A stretch of 64,000 bases of DNA. Origin: Paenibacillus pabuli NBRC 13638 (GTDB lineage: Bacteria > Bacillota > Bacilli > Paenibacillales > Paenibacillaceae). The notes beneath the pieces are model-generated. The model was not told the DNA's origin, did not search any database, and saw only the letters and a program-made list of their open reading frames with translations. Position numbers and translations under genes: made by a program. Shown piece after piece: positions 16,271 to 25,241 of this stretch. The number at the start of each line of letters is the position of its first letter. Within the stretch, counting starts at the first letter, position 1. Location of the stretch: positions 186,001 to 250,000 of the forward strand of contig NZ_BCNM01000003.1 in the NCBI RefSeq assembly GCF_001514495.1, read 5' to 3'.

Positions 16271-18934
16271 CTATTCGCTTGTGGATGTTCCAATCACCTT
16301 CCACTGTTGAATGCCTGTGGATGTCGTTGCCTTGGCCTTCATGGTTAGGCGGATTTTCGTCGTTGTTACCGGATCAAAGGAGGTCACATTATACTGATCC
16401 GGAAGAACGCCATATTCGGAAGGATTCGACACCTTCACCCAATCGGTTCCCGTCCAATACTGGATGTAAAACGACGCTGGCAGATCGATCCCGTCATGAT
16501 CGGCAAACCAGTATACCTCGCTGGACGAGAGGGTAAACGGCCGGTCAAAATCATACTGCACCCACTGCTCAGTCCCACGAGTATCCCAGTTCCCGTAAAT
16601 CGGGTGTCCCCTGTCCGCCGAGCTTGTCGGCTCGTATTCGTCATTTAGTCCCACCAGGCTTTCCCAAGGCGAGACGTAGGAGGCCGTAATGTTCCCTTCA
16701 ACCGCTACGTTTGGATTTACCGGTCCCGGCGGTTCGACAACGGGCGGAGATGGTTTATCCGCGGCAAGAGCGGCGATATCGGCCGCAAGCAGCGCACGCG
16801 AATAGAGCTTGATTTCATCGAGACTTCCGGCAAAATAATGTTCGTTCGTCCCGGACTTTCCGATATACTTGTTCGCTCCATTCAGAAGGGATCGGATGCT
16901 GCCTGGATTCACATCCGAGGTCCTGGCCAGTTCAGCCCCATCCAGGTAAAGGATTGCCGTGCTTCCGGATACGGTGACCGCCGCATGATGCCATTGTCCG
17001 GATGTTACGCCGCTGCCAGAAATGTTCACGGCTCCGGTCCCCTGTGGGCCCGGTGCCGTCAAGCGTAACGTTCCGCCAGCTTCGATGGATAACGCCATGG
17101 ATTTGCCTGGGGGTGAGCCAAAATCGAAAATGCGCACGTTGGCTGCGTTTATATCAGAGTTGCCGGAGGATGAGGCATCTGCACTCCCCGCCACGTTTAC
17201 CCATGCGGAGAATGTGAAGTCCTGGGCTCCTTTCAGCATCCGATCCGGAAGCTTCATGTAGCTTGACGAGCCGTTCAGTCCCATTCCTCCGCCTCTTGCG
17301 CCGTCCGTCCGAGAAGCATGATAAACGGCAGCATCACGGCCTGCACCGGAATAATCCAGGGCGATACCGGAATCCTCGGCCTGCTCTTCATCAAATAAGT
17401 AACTTCCGGCCAGCTCTCCCTGACCGACATTTAATGTGAATTCCTTTTGAACCGGGGCGCTCTTCTCGTCATAATCCCGGAGTTGTACCGTAAACCTGTA
17501 GCTGCCTTTGGCCTCACCGGATACTTTTCCCGCAATCTTGCCCGTAAAACGGTCCAACATCAGTCCCTCCGGCAACGTTCCCCCTGCAATATTCCAATCA
17601 TAGAAAGGAACTCCGCCTTCCGCCTGCAGCTTCAGCTCATAATTCTGTCCTGGCTTAGCATTGGGAACCGGGGTGTTTTTAATGGCCGGGCTAAGAAAAG
17701 GCGTCAGTGTATGATTCAATTTCCAGCCTGCTTTTTCCGCAATCAACAGCGTCAGTTTGGTCAGCATCCAGCGCTTGTTGTGAAAGAGATGTGTACGGCC
17801 GCCATTCTGGCCACTGATCCGGTCCCAGTATTGCGGTTCCCCAGGAATATGGTAGGTGTCATCCAGCGGAACCGGAACCCCTTGGTACGCGACGATATTG
17901 TCCGCCGTTCCTCCGCTGCGTTTATAGGCAGCCATCCCTCTCCAGCTGTGGGAAAATGCAAGCGCATGCCCGAATTCGTGCATGATGAGTCCGTACACGT
18001 CTGTAGAGGTGTCGGACATCTCCGTCAGGTACCATTCCTCATCATCCAGCGAGCTAAACGGCGTTGCAGTATCGTAAAAGTCCAAAATGGTGAGAAGCGA
18101 ACGATGAATTCTGTCGGGAACCGTCACCCCGTTACGCTTATGATATTTCCCGTTGTCGGATGCTCCGCCAGTGGAATAAGGCTCGTTAAGTCCTCTGAGG
18201 TAAATCCACATTCCGTTGTAAGGCTCATTATTGGTCGCGGAGATATGCCCGTCAAAGTTATCCTGCGGCAGTCGGGTGACTTCCGAATTCGCCGGGACGG
18301 TATCGAAGGGCTCCATATCAAAGAAGTAAAACCAATCCTTGATTGCCTGCTCGCTGGCGTTTCGGATCGCCGGATCGCTGAAATATGGCTGGATCGTATC
18401 ATATCTATAATCAAATTTCAGCGGCAGGCTCGGCTCTCTGGCATCATCCTGGTCCCATACACGAATCGGGGTGGTTTGTTTTTGGACATTGCCATTGGCA
18501 TCCGTGACCGTGAGCTCCAGCGTATAATGTTCGATTTCACCGTTGCCTCCGATTCGGTCGGGATGAATTTCGAGCAGAAAGTGCTTGCTTTCGCCGGTAT
18601 TTTGAAACGTCAGCGTCTTTGCCGCCCCGGTTGCGCTCAACGTGCTCGGCCGGTCCATCATCAGGCGAGAGGTGCCTTTGGCCTTGATGTCAATCGTCAA
18701 TGGATAGGCGGCGTCTTTCGGCGGAACAACGTTCAGTTTCACATACGGGTTGGCGATGTATCCCTGCCAGTCTACCAGTTCGACGCCGTAATTGTTGAGC
18801 GTTCTTCCGAAAATGTCAATGATCTTCGCCTCGCCGTTGGTTGAATCCGGTTTCACGGGCTCGGCCGCGGCCGGGAATGCACATAAGGAAAACAACAGCG
18901 TAAAGCTCAGCGCCATGGATAACCATTTTTTCAT
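16271..18934 (-). CDS. Secreted metzincin-like metalloprotease with Ig, LamG and discoidin-like domains
   Basis: The 887-residue protein has a clear signal peptide (MKKWLSMALSFTLLFSL, cut near AFPAAA). A region of about 300 residues leads to HEFGHALAFSH (about residues 319-329), which matches HExxHxxxxxH zinc binding and resembles metzincins, though Ala replaces the usual Gly. Behind it come a putative Ig domain (about 420-510), a LamG/concanavalin-like domain (about 515-720) and a C-terminal discoidin-like carbohydrate-binding domain (about 735-885, after a PPxPP linker). This layout suggests an extracellular, surface- or glycan-targeted protease. The ATG at 18934 is favoured by its 8-base distance from GGAGG. 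It lies between hydroxyproline genes and the arabinofuranosidase gene, so a hydroxyproline-rich glycoprotein is the inferred substrate. Confidence 0.72.
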   Translation of the reverse strand: MKKWLSMALSFTLLFSLCAFPAAAEPVKPDSTNGEAKIIDIFGRTLNNYGVELVDWQGYIANPYVKLNVVPPKDAAYPLTIDIKAKGTSRLMMDRPSTLSATGAAKTLTFQNTGESKHFLLEIHPDRIGGNGEIEHYTLELTVTDANGNVQKQTTPIRVWDQDDAREPSLPLKFDYRYDTIQPYFSDPAIRNASEQAIKDWFYFFDMEPFDTVPANSEVTRLPQDNFDGHISATNNEPYNGMWIYLRGLNEPYSTGGASDNGKYHKRNGVTVPDRIHRSLLTILDFYDTATPFSSLDDEEWYLTEMSDTSTDVYGLIMHEFGHALAFSHSWRGMAAYKRSGGTADNIVAYQGVPVPLDDTYHIPGEPQYWDRISGQNGGRTHLFHNKRWMLTKLTLLIAEKAGWKLNHTLTPFLSPAIKNTPVPNAKPGQNYELKLQAEGGVPFYDWNIAGGTLPEGLMLDRFTGKIAGKVSGEAKGSYRFTVQLRDYDEKSAPVQKEFTLNVGQGELAGSYLFDEEQAEDSGIALDYSGAGRDAAVYHASRTDGARGGGMGLNGSSSYMKLPDRMLKGAQDFTFSAWVNVAGSADASSSGNSDINAANVRIFDFGSPPGKSMALSIEAGGTLRLTAPGPQGTGAVNISGSGVTSGQWHHAAVTVSGSTAILYLDGAELARTSDVNPGSIRSLLNGANKYIGKSGTNEHYFAGSLDEIKLYSRALLAADIAALAADKPSPPVVEPPGPVNPNVAVEGNITASYVSPWESLVGLNDEYEPTSSADRGHPIYGNWDTRGTEQWVQYDFDRPFTLSSSEVYWFADHDGIDLPASFYIQYWTGTDWVKVSNPSEYGVLPDQYNVTSFDPVTTTKIRLTMKAKATTSTGIQQWKVIGTSTSE

Positions 18935-18951
18935 GTTCATTCCTCCTCATT

Positions 18952-20154
18952 TCATTTCTTATAAAACTGCTCTCTGGCACCCGAAATGCCTAAATGAAAT
19001 TGGATCAAAGCAGCGGCGCGAATCCGGCGGACATGCTCCATCGCTTCAAGCAGGTTATGTTCCCGATCCTTCCCCAGCACTCCAGCATCTCGGCAAATGG
19101 CGGCCGCCGCAACACTGCCTTGAGCCATAGCGACCTGCGCGCTTTCGATTCCCGTAATATTGCCAGCGACGTACAAGCCCTCTACCGGCGTCTGCATTTC
19201 CTCGTTGTGCAGCGGAATATGACCGCCCAGTTCCTCTGCATACACCAGAGGGCATCCGGCCACCGCGGCCAATTCCGCGAGTGGGGATAAACCGCCGGCA
19301 AGAGCCACAAAATCGACGTTCTCCTCCCGCTCGCTGCCCGGGATAATTTCGCCTCTCCCGGTTACATCAGCCAGCGTCACGGATTCCACGTGATGTTCGC
19401 CGTTAATGGATATCGCGGAAGTGCGGAGCCGTAAAGGAATATCCCATATTTTAAGCCCGCCCCGTGGATAAAAGCGGGATACCGCGCCAGCCAACCCAAA
19501 GCTCGCGCCCAGCTTTCCTCCGATTCTCATCAGCGGAGACGGTGCCAAATGAGCAAGGCCCAGCAGACGCTTCACCGCTTCTTTAGGCAGCGCTTCCTTA
19601 CCGAATACGGAATTTCGTTCTGGCAGCACGATCCCGGCGAGTGAAATCCCGCTAACGGACAGTTCGCGGGCAATCGCCATGGCGAGCACGTTCACGCCGA
19701 TGATTAGCCCGCGGTGTCCCGGCTTCACATAGTGCACATTGGCCATCACCTGGGCGGCCCCAATCGACATGACCCCTGGCAGCGTCCAGCCCGGCGTCGG
19801 CTGAGGAATTTCGGCGGCGCCGGTGGCGAGCAAAACCCTTGCTGCCGAGAACGATCCCCCCGCGGATCTTACGACCCAGCGATGTTCAATCCGAAGCATG
19901 CTGTGAACGGAAACGCCACAGCGGATATCCACGCCCATGACGCTGCATCTTTCTATCAGCTGCTCCGCAACCTGCCTCCCAACCCACCAGCTCCCTTTTT
20001 CCTCGTGGAACTGTCCCAGCATGCGCCCGCCCGGCTGCGGGAATTCATCCAGCACAGCTACGCTTAAGCCATGCTCAGCCACCGCTGCGGCGGCCGATAA
20101 TCCCGCCGGACCGGCTCCAACAATCAACAAATCGAATGACGGAGCTGAGGTCAT
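18952..20154 (-). CDS. FAD/NAD(P)-binding subunit of D-hydroxyproline-type dehydrogenase (HcnB/OoxA-like)
   Basis: The 400-residue protein has an N-terminal FAD-binding Rossmann motif (LLIVGAGPAGLSAAAA), a second ATGA site (VLLATGAAEIPQP near residue 110) and a C-terminal GLYVAGNITGIESAQVAMAQG. It matches the HcnB/OoxA subunit of multi-subunit amine dehydrogenases (hydrogen cyanide synthase, opine oxidase, heteromeric D-hydroxyproline dehydrogenase). Those proteins normally carry a C-terminal BFD-like 2Fe-2S domain; here that domain is a separate small protein encoded two genes upstream. The start overlaps the 2Fe-2S gene (ATGA) with GGAGGG upstream. It should pass electrons from the HcnC-like subunit (25238-26434) to the respiratory chain. 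Confidence 0.82.
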   Translation of the reverse strand: MTSAPSFDLLIVGAGPAGLSAAAAVAEHGLSVAVLDEFPQPGGRMLGQFHEEKGSWWVGRQVAEQLIERCSVMGVDIRCGVSVHSMLRIEHRWVVRSAGGSFSAARVLLATGAAEIPQPTPGWTLPGVMSIGAAQVMANVHYVKPGHRGLIIGVNVLAMAIARELSVSGISLAGIVLPERNSVFGKEALPKEAVKRLLGLAHLAPSPLMRIGGKLGASFGLAGAVSRFYPRGGLKIWDIPLRLRTSAISINGEHHVESVTLADVTGRGEIIPGSEREENVDFVALAGGLSPLAELAAVAGCPLVYAEELGGHIPLHNEEMQTPVEGLYVAGNITGIESAQVAMAQGSVAAAAICRDAGVLGKDREHNLLEAMEHVRRIRAAALIQFHLGISGAREQFYKK

Positions 20155-20483
20155 GTCAGCTTCCTCCCTGTAATTTCATTGGAAAGCTGCCGCCCTTCCG
20201 AAATCCGCATCCCCTCTTCGAGCGGGGTAAGGCAGGAGCGCACCTGCCCCCTCCCTTCCACGTTCAGCCGGCATTCCATACAGTGGCCGATGGCGCAATA
20301 CAGCCCGCGAGCGGTGCCGGACTCCTCATGCCTGCGCAGTCTGCGAATCCCCGAGGCCAGCAGGGCCGCGGCAATCGGTTCACCCTGAAGTCCGGTCAGC
20401 TTTCTGCCGTCAAACGTAAAGCTGACCGGTTCTTTCCCCCTCTTCAGCGGACCCAAAATCGGATGATTCGTAATCCGTTCCAT
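20151..20483 (-). CDS. 2Fe-2S ferredoxin-like subunit (HcnA/OoxC-like)
   Basis: This 110-residue protein carries a plant-type ferredoxin cluster motif, Cys-x4-Cys-x2-Cys-x12-Cys, in LYCAIGHCMECRLNV and QVRSC (about residues 63-85). Small proteins of this type are the third subunit of HcnABC-like amine dehydrogenases and link the two flavoproteins. Its ATG overlaps the stop of the preceding BFD-like gene by one base (TAATG), and its stop overlaps the HcnB-like start by four, so the three genes are tightly coupled. In this operon it should be part of the D-hydroxyproline dehydrogenase. Confidence 0.87.
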   Translation of the reverse strand: MERITNHPILGPLKRGKEPVSFTFDGRKLTGLQGEPIAAALLASGIRRLRRHEESGTARGLYCAIGHCMECRLNVEGRGQVRSCLTPLEEGMRISEGRQLSNEITGRKLT

Positions 20484-20755
20484 TACGCTTCACCATTAGC
20501 CAGCTGGCCAAAGGTCACCGGCCGCACCGGAGGTCGGTGGGGCAGCAGTTCCGGATCGCGGGCAGACTCCGGATTTTTGGCATGCACCCAGGTTTCGAGG
20601 AGATGCCTGCATATCCTGCCCTGGCAGGCTCCCATACCGGCCCGTGTTTTCATTTTTAGCTGCCTTGAAGTATGGCATCCTGACTCGTATGCGGCCTCCA
20701 ATTGAATGAGGGCTACTTCTTCGCATCGGCAAATGATCATGGAAGAGCGTTTCAT
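20483..20755 (-). CDS. BFD-like 2Fe-2S protein, detached domain of the HcnB-like subunit
   Basis: The 90-residue protein has the bacterioferritin-associated-ferredoxin fold signature: ICRCEEV near residue 8 and MGACQGRIC near residue 44, giving C-x-C and C-x4-C cluster ligands. In most HcnB/OoxA proteins this domain is fused to the C-terminus of the FAD subunit; here it stands alone, just upstream of the 2Fe-2S and FAD subunit genes. The ATG at 20755 is chosen because AGGAGGG lies six bases upstream. It probably completes the electron path of the D-hydroxyproline dehydrogenase. After the cluster motif the last 35 residues look unstructured. Confidence 0.82.
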   Translation of the reverse strand: MKRSSMIICRCEEVALIQLEAAYESGCHTSRQLKMKTRAGMGACQGRICRHLLETWVHAKNPESARDPELLPHRPPVRPVTFGQLANGEA

Positions 20756-20765
20756 GGGAACCCTC

Positions 20766-22205
20766 CTATCGATAAGAAATGGCACACGTCTTAAGCTCGG
20801 TAAAGAAATCCAGTGCAGCCTGACCCTGTTCGCGCGTATGGGAGCTTGACAGCTTCATGCCGCCAAAAGGCGCCTGATACTCAACACCTGCCGTTTCCTG
20901 ATTGACACGGACCATTCCGGCCCGGGCCTCGTCCAGGAACCGGTGGGCATGCGATAAATTTTGAGTAAACAGCGAAGCGCTCAGCCCGTAAATCGATTGA
21001 TTGCACAAAGCCACCGCTTCGTCAAAGTCGGCTGCTTCCAGCACCGTGGCGACGGGTCCGAATATTTCCTCCTGGATCAGGGGGTGTCCTGCGCCTACGC
21101 CAGCGGCCACGATCGGCCGGATATAATAACCATCCTGATCTCCGGAGAGCGGCGGACCTTGCGCCAGAATATCCGCTTGTTCGCTCGCCATATGCACATA
21201 AGACATCACGGTTTCGTACTGGCTTGCGGAAGCCACGGGACCAAGGTAAGCCTCGCTGTCAAGTGCCGGAGCCAGCTTGATTTTGGACAAGGCATACGAC
21301 AATTTCTTGATGAACGAATCATAGATTCCCGACTCAACGATAATCCGGCTTGTTGCCGTACATTTTTGGCCCGCCGATCGAAACGCGCCGCTGACAATAA
21401 GCGGCACAGCCGTTTCAAGATTGGCGTCGTTTAATACGATCGCAGCATTTTTGCCACCCATTTCGGTCTGATATTTGATATTGCGCTTGGCGCAGACTTG
21501 AGCAATGCCAAGTCCTGTGGACGTGGATCCGGTAAAACTCAAGGCATCCAAAGGCGTTTGCTCCAGCAGCGCTTTACCGATCAGGCTGCCCTTGCCGATA
21601 ACCAGATTGATGACGCCGGACGGAAGCCCCGCTTCTTCAAAAAGTTCTGCCATCCTGGTCGCGGTCAGCGATGCAAGCTCCGCCGGTTTCCATACCACTG
21701 TATTTCCACAAATCAGCGCAGGGGCTATTTTCCAGATCGGAATGGCAACGGGGAAGTTCCAAGGTGTAATGATGCCCGCTACGCCGAGAGAAACCTTCCT
21801 GGTGAATTGCAGCACATTCTGCTCGCTGGAAGGGATGACCGCCCCGTTCGCCCGGAGACCCTCGGCCGCGTAATAACGCAGCAGATTCACTCCCCGCCTT
21901 ACTTCACCGCGCATTTCGGCTATCGGCTTCCCCATCTCCATGCTTGCGAGGGTAGCGACGTCATCTGATTTTGACTGCAGCAAATCCGCCATCCGTTCCA
22001 AATGACCGGCCCTGGCGGGGCCACTCAAGCGAGACCAGGAGCCGTAAGCTTCACGCGCCGCCTGCTCCGCCTGAATGACTTGTGATGAATCCGATAAATG
22101 CAGCACCCCCACCTGCTCCTTGGTGTTGGATGGGTTGATTACGGCGCACTCTCCCGCTGTCGGCTCTATCCATTCTCCCCCGATCCAGTTGCGGCTGTTT
22201 TTCAT
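20766..22205 (-). CDS. Aldehyde dehydrogenase, probable 2-oxoglutarate-semialdehyde dehydrogenase
   Basis: The 479-residue enzyme is a standard ALDH: GVAGIITPWNFPVAIPIWK in the nucleotide site, catalytic Glu248 in EMGGKNAAIV and catalytic Cys282 in GQKCTATSRII. In bacterial hydroxyproline degradation the last step oxidises 2-oxoglutarate semialdehyde to 2-oxoglutarate with NAD(P)+, and this gene follows the deaminase that makes that semialdehyde. The assignment of substrate rests on this position. The ATG at 22205 has AGGAGG 6-7 bases upstream; an earlier in-frame start at 22232 has none. The BFD-like gene begins 10 bases after its stop. Confidence 0.85.
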   Translation of the reverse strand: MKNSRNWIGGEWIEPTAGECAVINPSNTKEQVGVLHLSDSSQVIQAEQAAREAYGSWSRLSGPARAGHLERMADLLQSKSDDVATLASMEMGKPIAEMRGEVRRGVNLLRYYAAEGLRANGAVIPSSEQNVLQFTRKVSLGVAGIITPWNFPVAIPIWKIAPALICGNTVVWKPAELASLTATRMAELFEEAGLPSGVINLVIGKGSLIGKALLEQTPLDALSFTGSTSTGLGIAQVCAKRNIKYQTEMGGKNAAIVLNDANLETAVPLIVSGAFRSAGQKCTATSRIIVESGIYDSFIKKLSYALSKIKLAPALDSEAYLGPVASASQYETVMSYVHMASEQADILAQGPPLSGDQDGYYIRPIVAAGVGAGHPLIQEEIFGPVATVLEAADFDEAVALCNQSIYGLSASLFTQNLSHAHRFLDEARAGMVRVNQETAGVEYQAPFGGMKLSSSHTREQGQAALDFFTELKTCAISYR

Positions 22206-22256
22206 TTGCGTTCCTCCTTTTGCAGGATTCATAATTCAGCTTTATTGGTTAAGGCT

Positions 22257-23144
22257 TCATGGCTGGCTTATTTCGCGCTTCACGGCAAACTCAAATGCTT
22301 CTTTGATGGCGATATAGTCGGCTGCCGGGAGTGGCAGGCGAGGCGGACGCGTCGGTCCTACCGGGAATCCGGCCAGTTCCATCATATATTTGATCGATTG
22401 GACAAGCTGCGGACTGGCATCAAAGTGGAACAAAGGGAGAAGATGGCGATATAGAACAGACGCCTCCCGAACTTTGCCCTGTCTCGCCAGATTGAACAGC
22501 TCCACTCCTTCCTTAGGCAGAGCATTTGGCACGCCCGAAATCCAGCCCGTTGCCCCGCACAGCGCACCTTCCATAGCCAAATCGTCAACGCCGATCATCA
22601 CTTCCAGATCCGTATGAGCCAAAATATCGTGCACGCGGCGGATGTCCCCGGAGAATTCCTTCACGGCCACGACATGTTCAAGCTCGGATAGCCTGGAAAG
22701 CAGCTGGGGAGTCAAATCAACTTTGTAATCATGCGGGTTGTTGTAAACGATGATCGGCAAACCCACCTCATTCACTGCTTCATAATGAGCGATAACCTCA
22801 GACTCAAGTGGCTTGTAATTGATCGGTGGCAGTGCCATTACGCCGGCAGCTCCCGCGTCCTTGGCATGCCGTACCCAATCTACCACTTGCTTGGTGGATG
22901 GCGCCGCGGAACCGACGACTACAGGCACTCGGCCTGCCGCGGTTTCGATGACCGTCTCCACAACCTTGGCCCGCTCCTCCCGCGTTAATGTCGCATATTC
23001 ACCTAATGATCCAGCCGGAATCAAGCCGTTCACGCCTTGTGAGATAAGGTCATCGCAAAGCTCTGCCAGACGTTTGTAATCGACCTCGTAATCCGCTGTA
23101 AACGGTGTGACAAGCGCGACATAAACCCCTTCAAATGTTGCCAT
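22257..23144 (-). CDS. DapA-family lyase, probable pyrroline-4-hydroxy-2-carboxylate deaminase
   Basis: The 295-residue protein is a class I aldolase-fold member: GVYVALVTPFTAD at the start, PAGSLGEYATLT, Tyr134 in IIVYNNPH and the Schiff-base Lys162 in VVAVKEFSGD. In hydroxyproline catabolism such a protein deaminates and dehydrates the pyrroline product of D-hydroxyproline oxidation to 2-oxoglutarate semialdehyde and ammonia. Dihydrodipicolinate synthase or N-acetylneuraminate lyase activity is less likely in this operon. The ATG at 23144 has GGGAG about 10 bases upstream; an in-frame ATG at 23174 with GAGGT is also possible. It lies between the epimerase-family genes and the aldehyde dehydrogenase. 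Confidence 0.85.
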   Translation of the reverse strand: MATFEGVYVALVTPFTADYEVDYKRLAELCDDLISQGVNGLIPAGSLGEYATLTREERAKVVETVIETAAGRVPVVVGSAAPSTKQVVDWVRHAKDAGAAGVMALPPINYKPLESEVIAHYEAVNEVGLPIIVYNNPHDYKVDLTPQLLSRLSELEHVVAVKEFSGDIRRVHDILAHTDLEVMIGVDDLAMEGALCGATGWISGVPNALPKEGVELFNLARQGKVREASVLYRHLLPLFHFDASPQLVQSIKYMMELAGFPVGPTRPPRLPLPAADYIAIKEAFEFAVKREISQP

Positions 23145-23192
23145 ATTGACATTTCTCCCTTCAGTGTTATCCATTTCAATATCAACCTCGAT

Positions 23193-24215
23193 TCAGTAAA
23201 GAACAAAACCTTCCGGCAGCGAGTCTGACGGATCGAGCAAGAAATTCATGAATCCCAGGATGTGAGCGGTTCCGGTGAACCGAGGAATGACGGCTCTATA
23301 CCCGTAAATGTCCTTTTCCCCTTCGATGCTTCCCACGATTCGCGCGCCAGTGATCCCTTCATAAACGATCTGCTGCCCTGGCTTCAACGAACCGCAGGAA
23401 TGCAGGACCGCCATGTGAGCGCAGGTGCCAGCCCCTCCTGGCGACCGGTCAAGCTGCTCTCCGGCAAATGCAGCCGTGCAGCGATATGCGAGCCGGTTCG
23501 GGTTTCGGTCATCGCACGATGCATCTCCCCTTTGATAAAAAAAGACGCCGTGAATTCCGGATATCCAGTCCAGGTGCGGATGCTTCACCTCAAGCCGCCG
23601 TTCGATCTCCTCGCGGATCAGCCTGCCCCATTCACGCAGCTTCGGAAGGTTGAACACATCCCCGTCTCCCAAAGCTGACATATCGACCACAGCATAAAAC
23701 TCACCGCCAAAAGCGACATCGACCCTTACCTCCATGCCTTGAACCTTCACCGCAAGCTGCTCGGCATAAACGAAGCTTGGGACATTCAAAAAAGAAACTG
23801 ACCGGACTTCATGTCCATCGAAATCGGCAAATGCCTTGACCGTTCCGGCCGGGCAATCGATCAGAACGCCGTTGGCAGCGTCCGAAGCAGATAGCTGCCC
23901 CGTCGACGCCCATGCCGCAACGGCGGCGATGATTCCGTGACCGCTGATGGCCGAAAGGCCTTCCTGGTTCAGGAATAACAATCCAAAGCTCGCTTCTGCC
24001 GTTGTCGGTGCCGTCACAATCGCTCCCGTCATCTCACGATGCCCTCGCGGTTCAGCCAGCAGCAGCTTCCTGACGGAATCGAAATGCCTTTTGAAAAATA
24101 AAGACTTCGCATGTTGAGAGGAGCCTTTGATCTGAGGCACCCCCCCGGTGATGATCCGCAGCGGCTGACCGCAGGAATGCGTATCGAGCGCCGCATACCA
24201 CTTCGTTGTTTCCAT
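23193..24215 (-). CDS. Proline-racemase-superfamily protein with both catalytic cysteines replaced (Ser/Gly)
   Basis: The 340-residue protein aligns along its length with proline racemase/4-hydroxyproline epimerase, including LDTHSCGQPLR and LLAEPRGHREMTGAI. The first catalytic cysteine of the family (MCGH) is Ser91 here (ISGHG), and the second (SPCGTGT) is Gly260 (SPGGAGT). Two-base racemisation needs both thiols, so this protein should not racemise proline. Family members with one substituted site can be dehydratases (trans-3-hydroxyproline) or epimerases; a Ser/Gly pair is not one I can place. It directly follows a Cys/Cys paralogue, so it probably handles another hydroxyproline isomer, or is a binding protein. 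GGAGGG precedes the ATG. Confidence 0.75.
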   Translation of the reverse strand: METTKWYAALDTHSCGQPLRIITGGVPQIKGSSQHAKSLFFKRHFDSVRKLLLAEPRGHREMTGAIVTAPTTAEASFGLLFLNQEGLSAISGHGIIAAVAAWASTGQLSASDAANGVLIDCPAGTVKAFADFDGHEVRSVSFLNVPSFVYAEQLAVKVQGMEVRVDVAFGGEFYAVVDMSALGDGDVFNLPKLREWGRLIREEIERRLEVKHPHLDWISGIHGVFFYQRGDASCDDRNPNRLAYRCTAAFAGEQLDRSPGGAGTCAHMAVLHSCGSLKPGQQIVYEGITGARIVGSIEGEKDIYGYRAVIPRFTGTAHILGFMNFLLDPSDSLPEGFVLY

Positions 24216-24239
24216 AATGCCGCCCTCCGGTAAAATTCA

Positions 24240-25241
24240 TTAGAGCAGGAAAAATCCCTGACTCAACGGATCCTGCTCCTGATAAACAAACTGATGAAAG
24301 CCCGTAATCCACGCTGAACCGGATATTTCGGGGATGACTGCTGCCATACCACCCACGGTCGTTTCTTCCAATACTTTTGCCTGGAACAAGGAGCCTACGA
24401 TGCTCTCATGCACGAACTCCTCCCCTTTTTGCAGCTCCCCCTTGGCGTGAAGCACGGCAACTTTCGCAGAAGTTCCCGTGCCGCATGGAGAGCGATCAAT
24501 GCCGCCAGGGGGTACGACAACCGTATTCCGACAGTTGGCGGACGGCGAGACCGGATCACTGTAAAACTCAATATGGGTGAGTCCGCGAATGACGGAAATT
24601 TCGGGATGTACCACCTCGATTTCGCGATTGATTGCCTCCCGGATCTTGATCGCCAGCTCCACGATCTCCGACCCCCGTCCGGGAACAAGTGGCAGATGAA
24701 GCGGGCGCGCGTCAACAAGCCCGTAAAAATTGCCGCCATACGCAATATCAACGGAAATGACGCCAATGCCCTCAACGTGAACCCGTACATCAGGCTGGTA
24801 TAAAAAAGAAGCGATGTTTGTGAACGAAACCTTCTTCACCTTCCCGCTCTCCACCGTAAGCTTGGCTTTAACCAAACCTGCTGGCGTATCCAAATGGATT
24901 ACGTCTTTATTCTCAGGGTAAATTCCCCCCTCGATCAGTGCGGTGCACAGGCCGATCGTGTCGTGTCCGCACATCGGCAAATATCCACCGCTTTCAATAA
25001 AGACAACCCCGATGTCTGCACTTTTATTGCACGGCGGGGTCAAAATGCAGCCTGACATCACTTCATGCCCCCGCGGTTCCAGCATTAGAGCCCGGCGAAA
25101 ATGGTCGTAATGTTCGGACATGTACACCATCTTCTCGGCCATTGTGCGGCCGATCAGCTCGGGTGCTCCGCTTGTCACGGTCCGGGTGGGGTTCCCCCCC
25201 GTGTGCGTGTCGATTGTGCTCACCAGCTTGGATATTCTCAA
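24240..25241 (-). CDS. 4-hydroxyproline 2-epimerase (proline racemase superfamily)
   Basis: The 333-residue enzyme keeps both catalytic cysteines, Cys91 in LPMCGHDTIG and Cys253 in DRSPCGTGTSA. It should interconvert trans-4-hydroxy-L-proline and cis-4-hydroxy-D-proline, the first step of the bacterial pathway. Proline racemase shares these residues; the operon makes the epimerase far more likely. Translation appears to begin at a TTG (25241) with GGAGGT seven bases upstream, and this codon overlaps the stop of the preceding FAD dehydrogenase gene (TTGA). No other well-placed start is seen. Confidence 0.87.
   Translation of the reverse strand: MRISKLVSTIDTHTGGNPTRTVTSGAPELIGRTMAEKMVYMSEHYDHFRRALMLEPRGHEVMSGCILTPPCNKSADIGVVFIESGGYLPMCGHDTIGLCTALIEGGIYPENKDVIHLDTPAGLVKAKLTVESGKVKKVSFTNIASFLYQPDVRVHVEGIGVISVDIAYGGNFYGLVDARPLHLPLVPGRGSEIVELAIKIREAINREIEVVHPEISVIRGLTHIEFYSDPVSPSANCRNTVVVPPGGIDRSPCGTGTSAKVAVLHAKGELQKGEEFVHESIVGSLFQAKVLEETTVGGMAAVIPEISGSAWITGFHQFVYQEQDPLSQGFFLL

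Noticed and set aside
17447..18844. Long plus-strand open frame of 465 codons opposite the metalloprotease gene
   Set aside because: It is the shadow of a G+C-rich gene: no ribosome site, no recognisable domain, unusual composition, and the opposite frame has a signal peptide and clear domains.
24240..25241. Annotation as proline racemase
   Set aside because: The catalytic pair fits both, but the complete hydroxyproline pathway around it makes the epimerase role much more likely.
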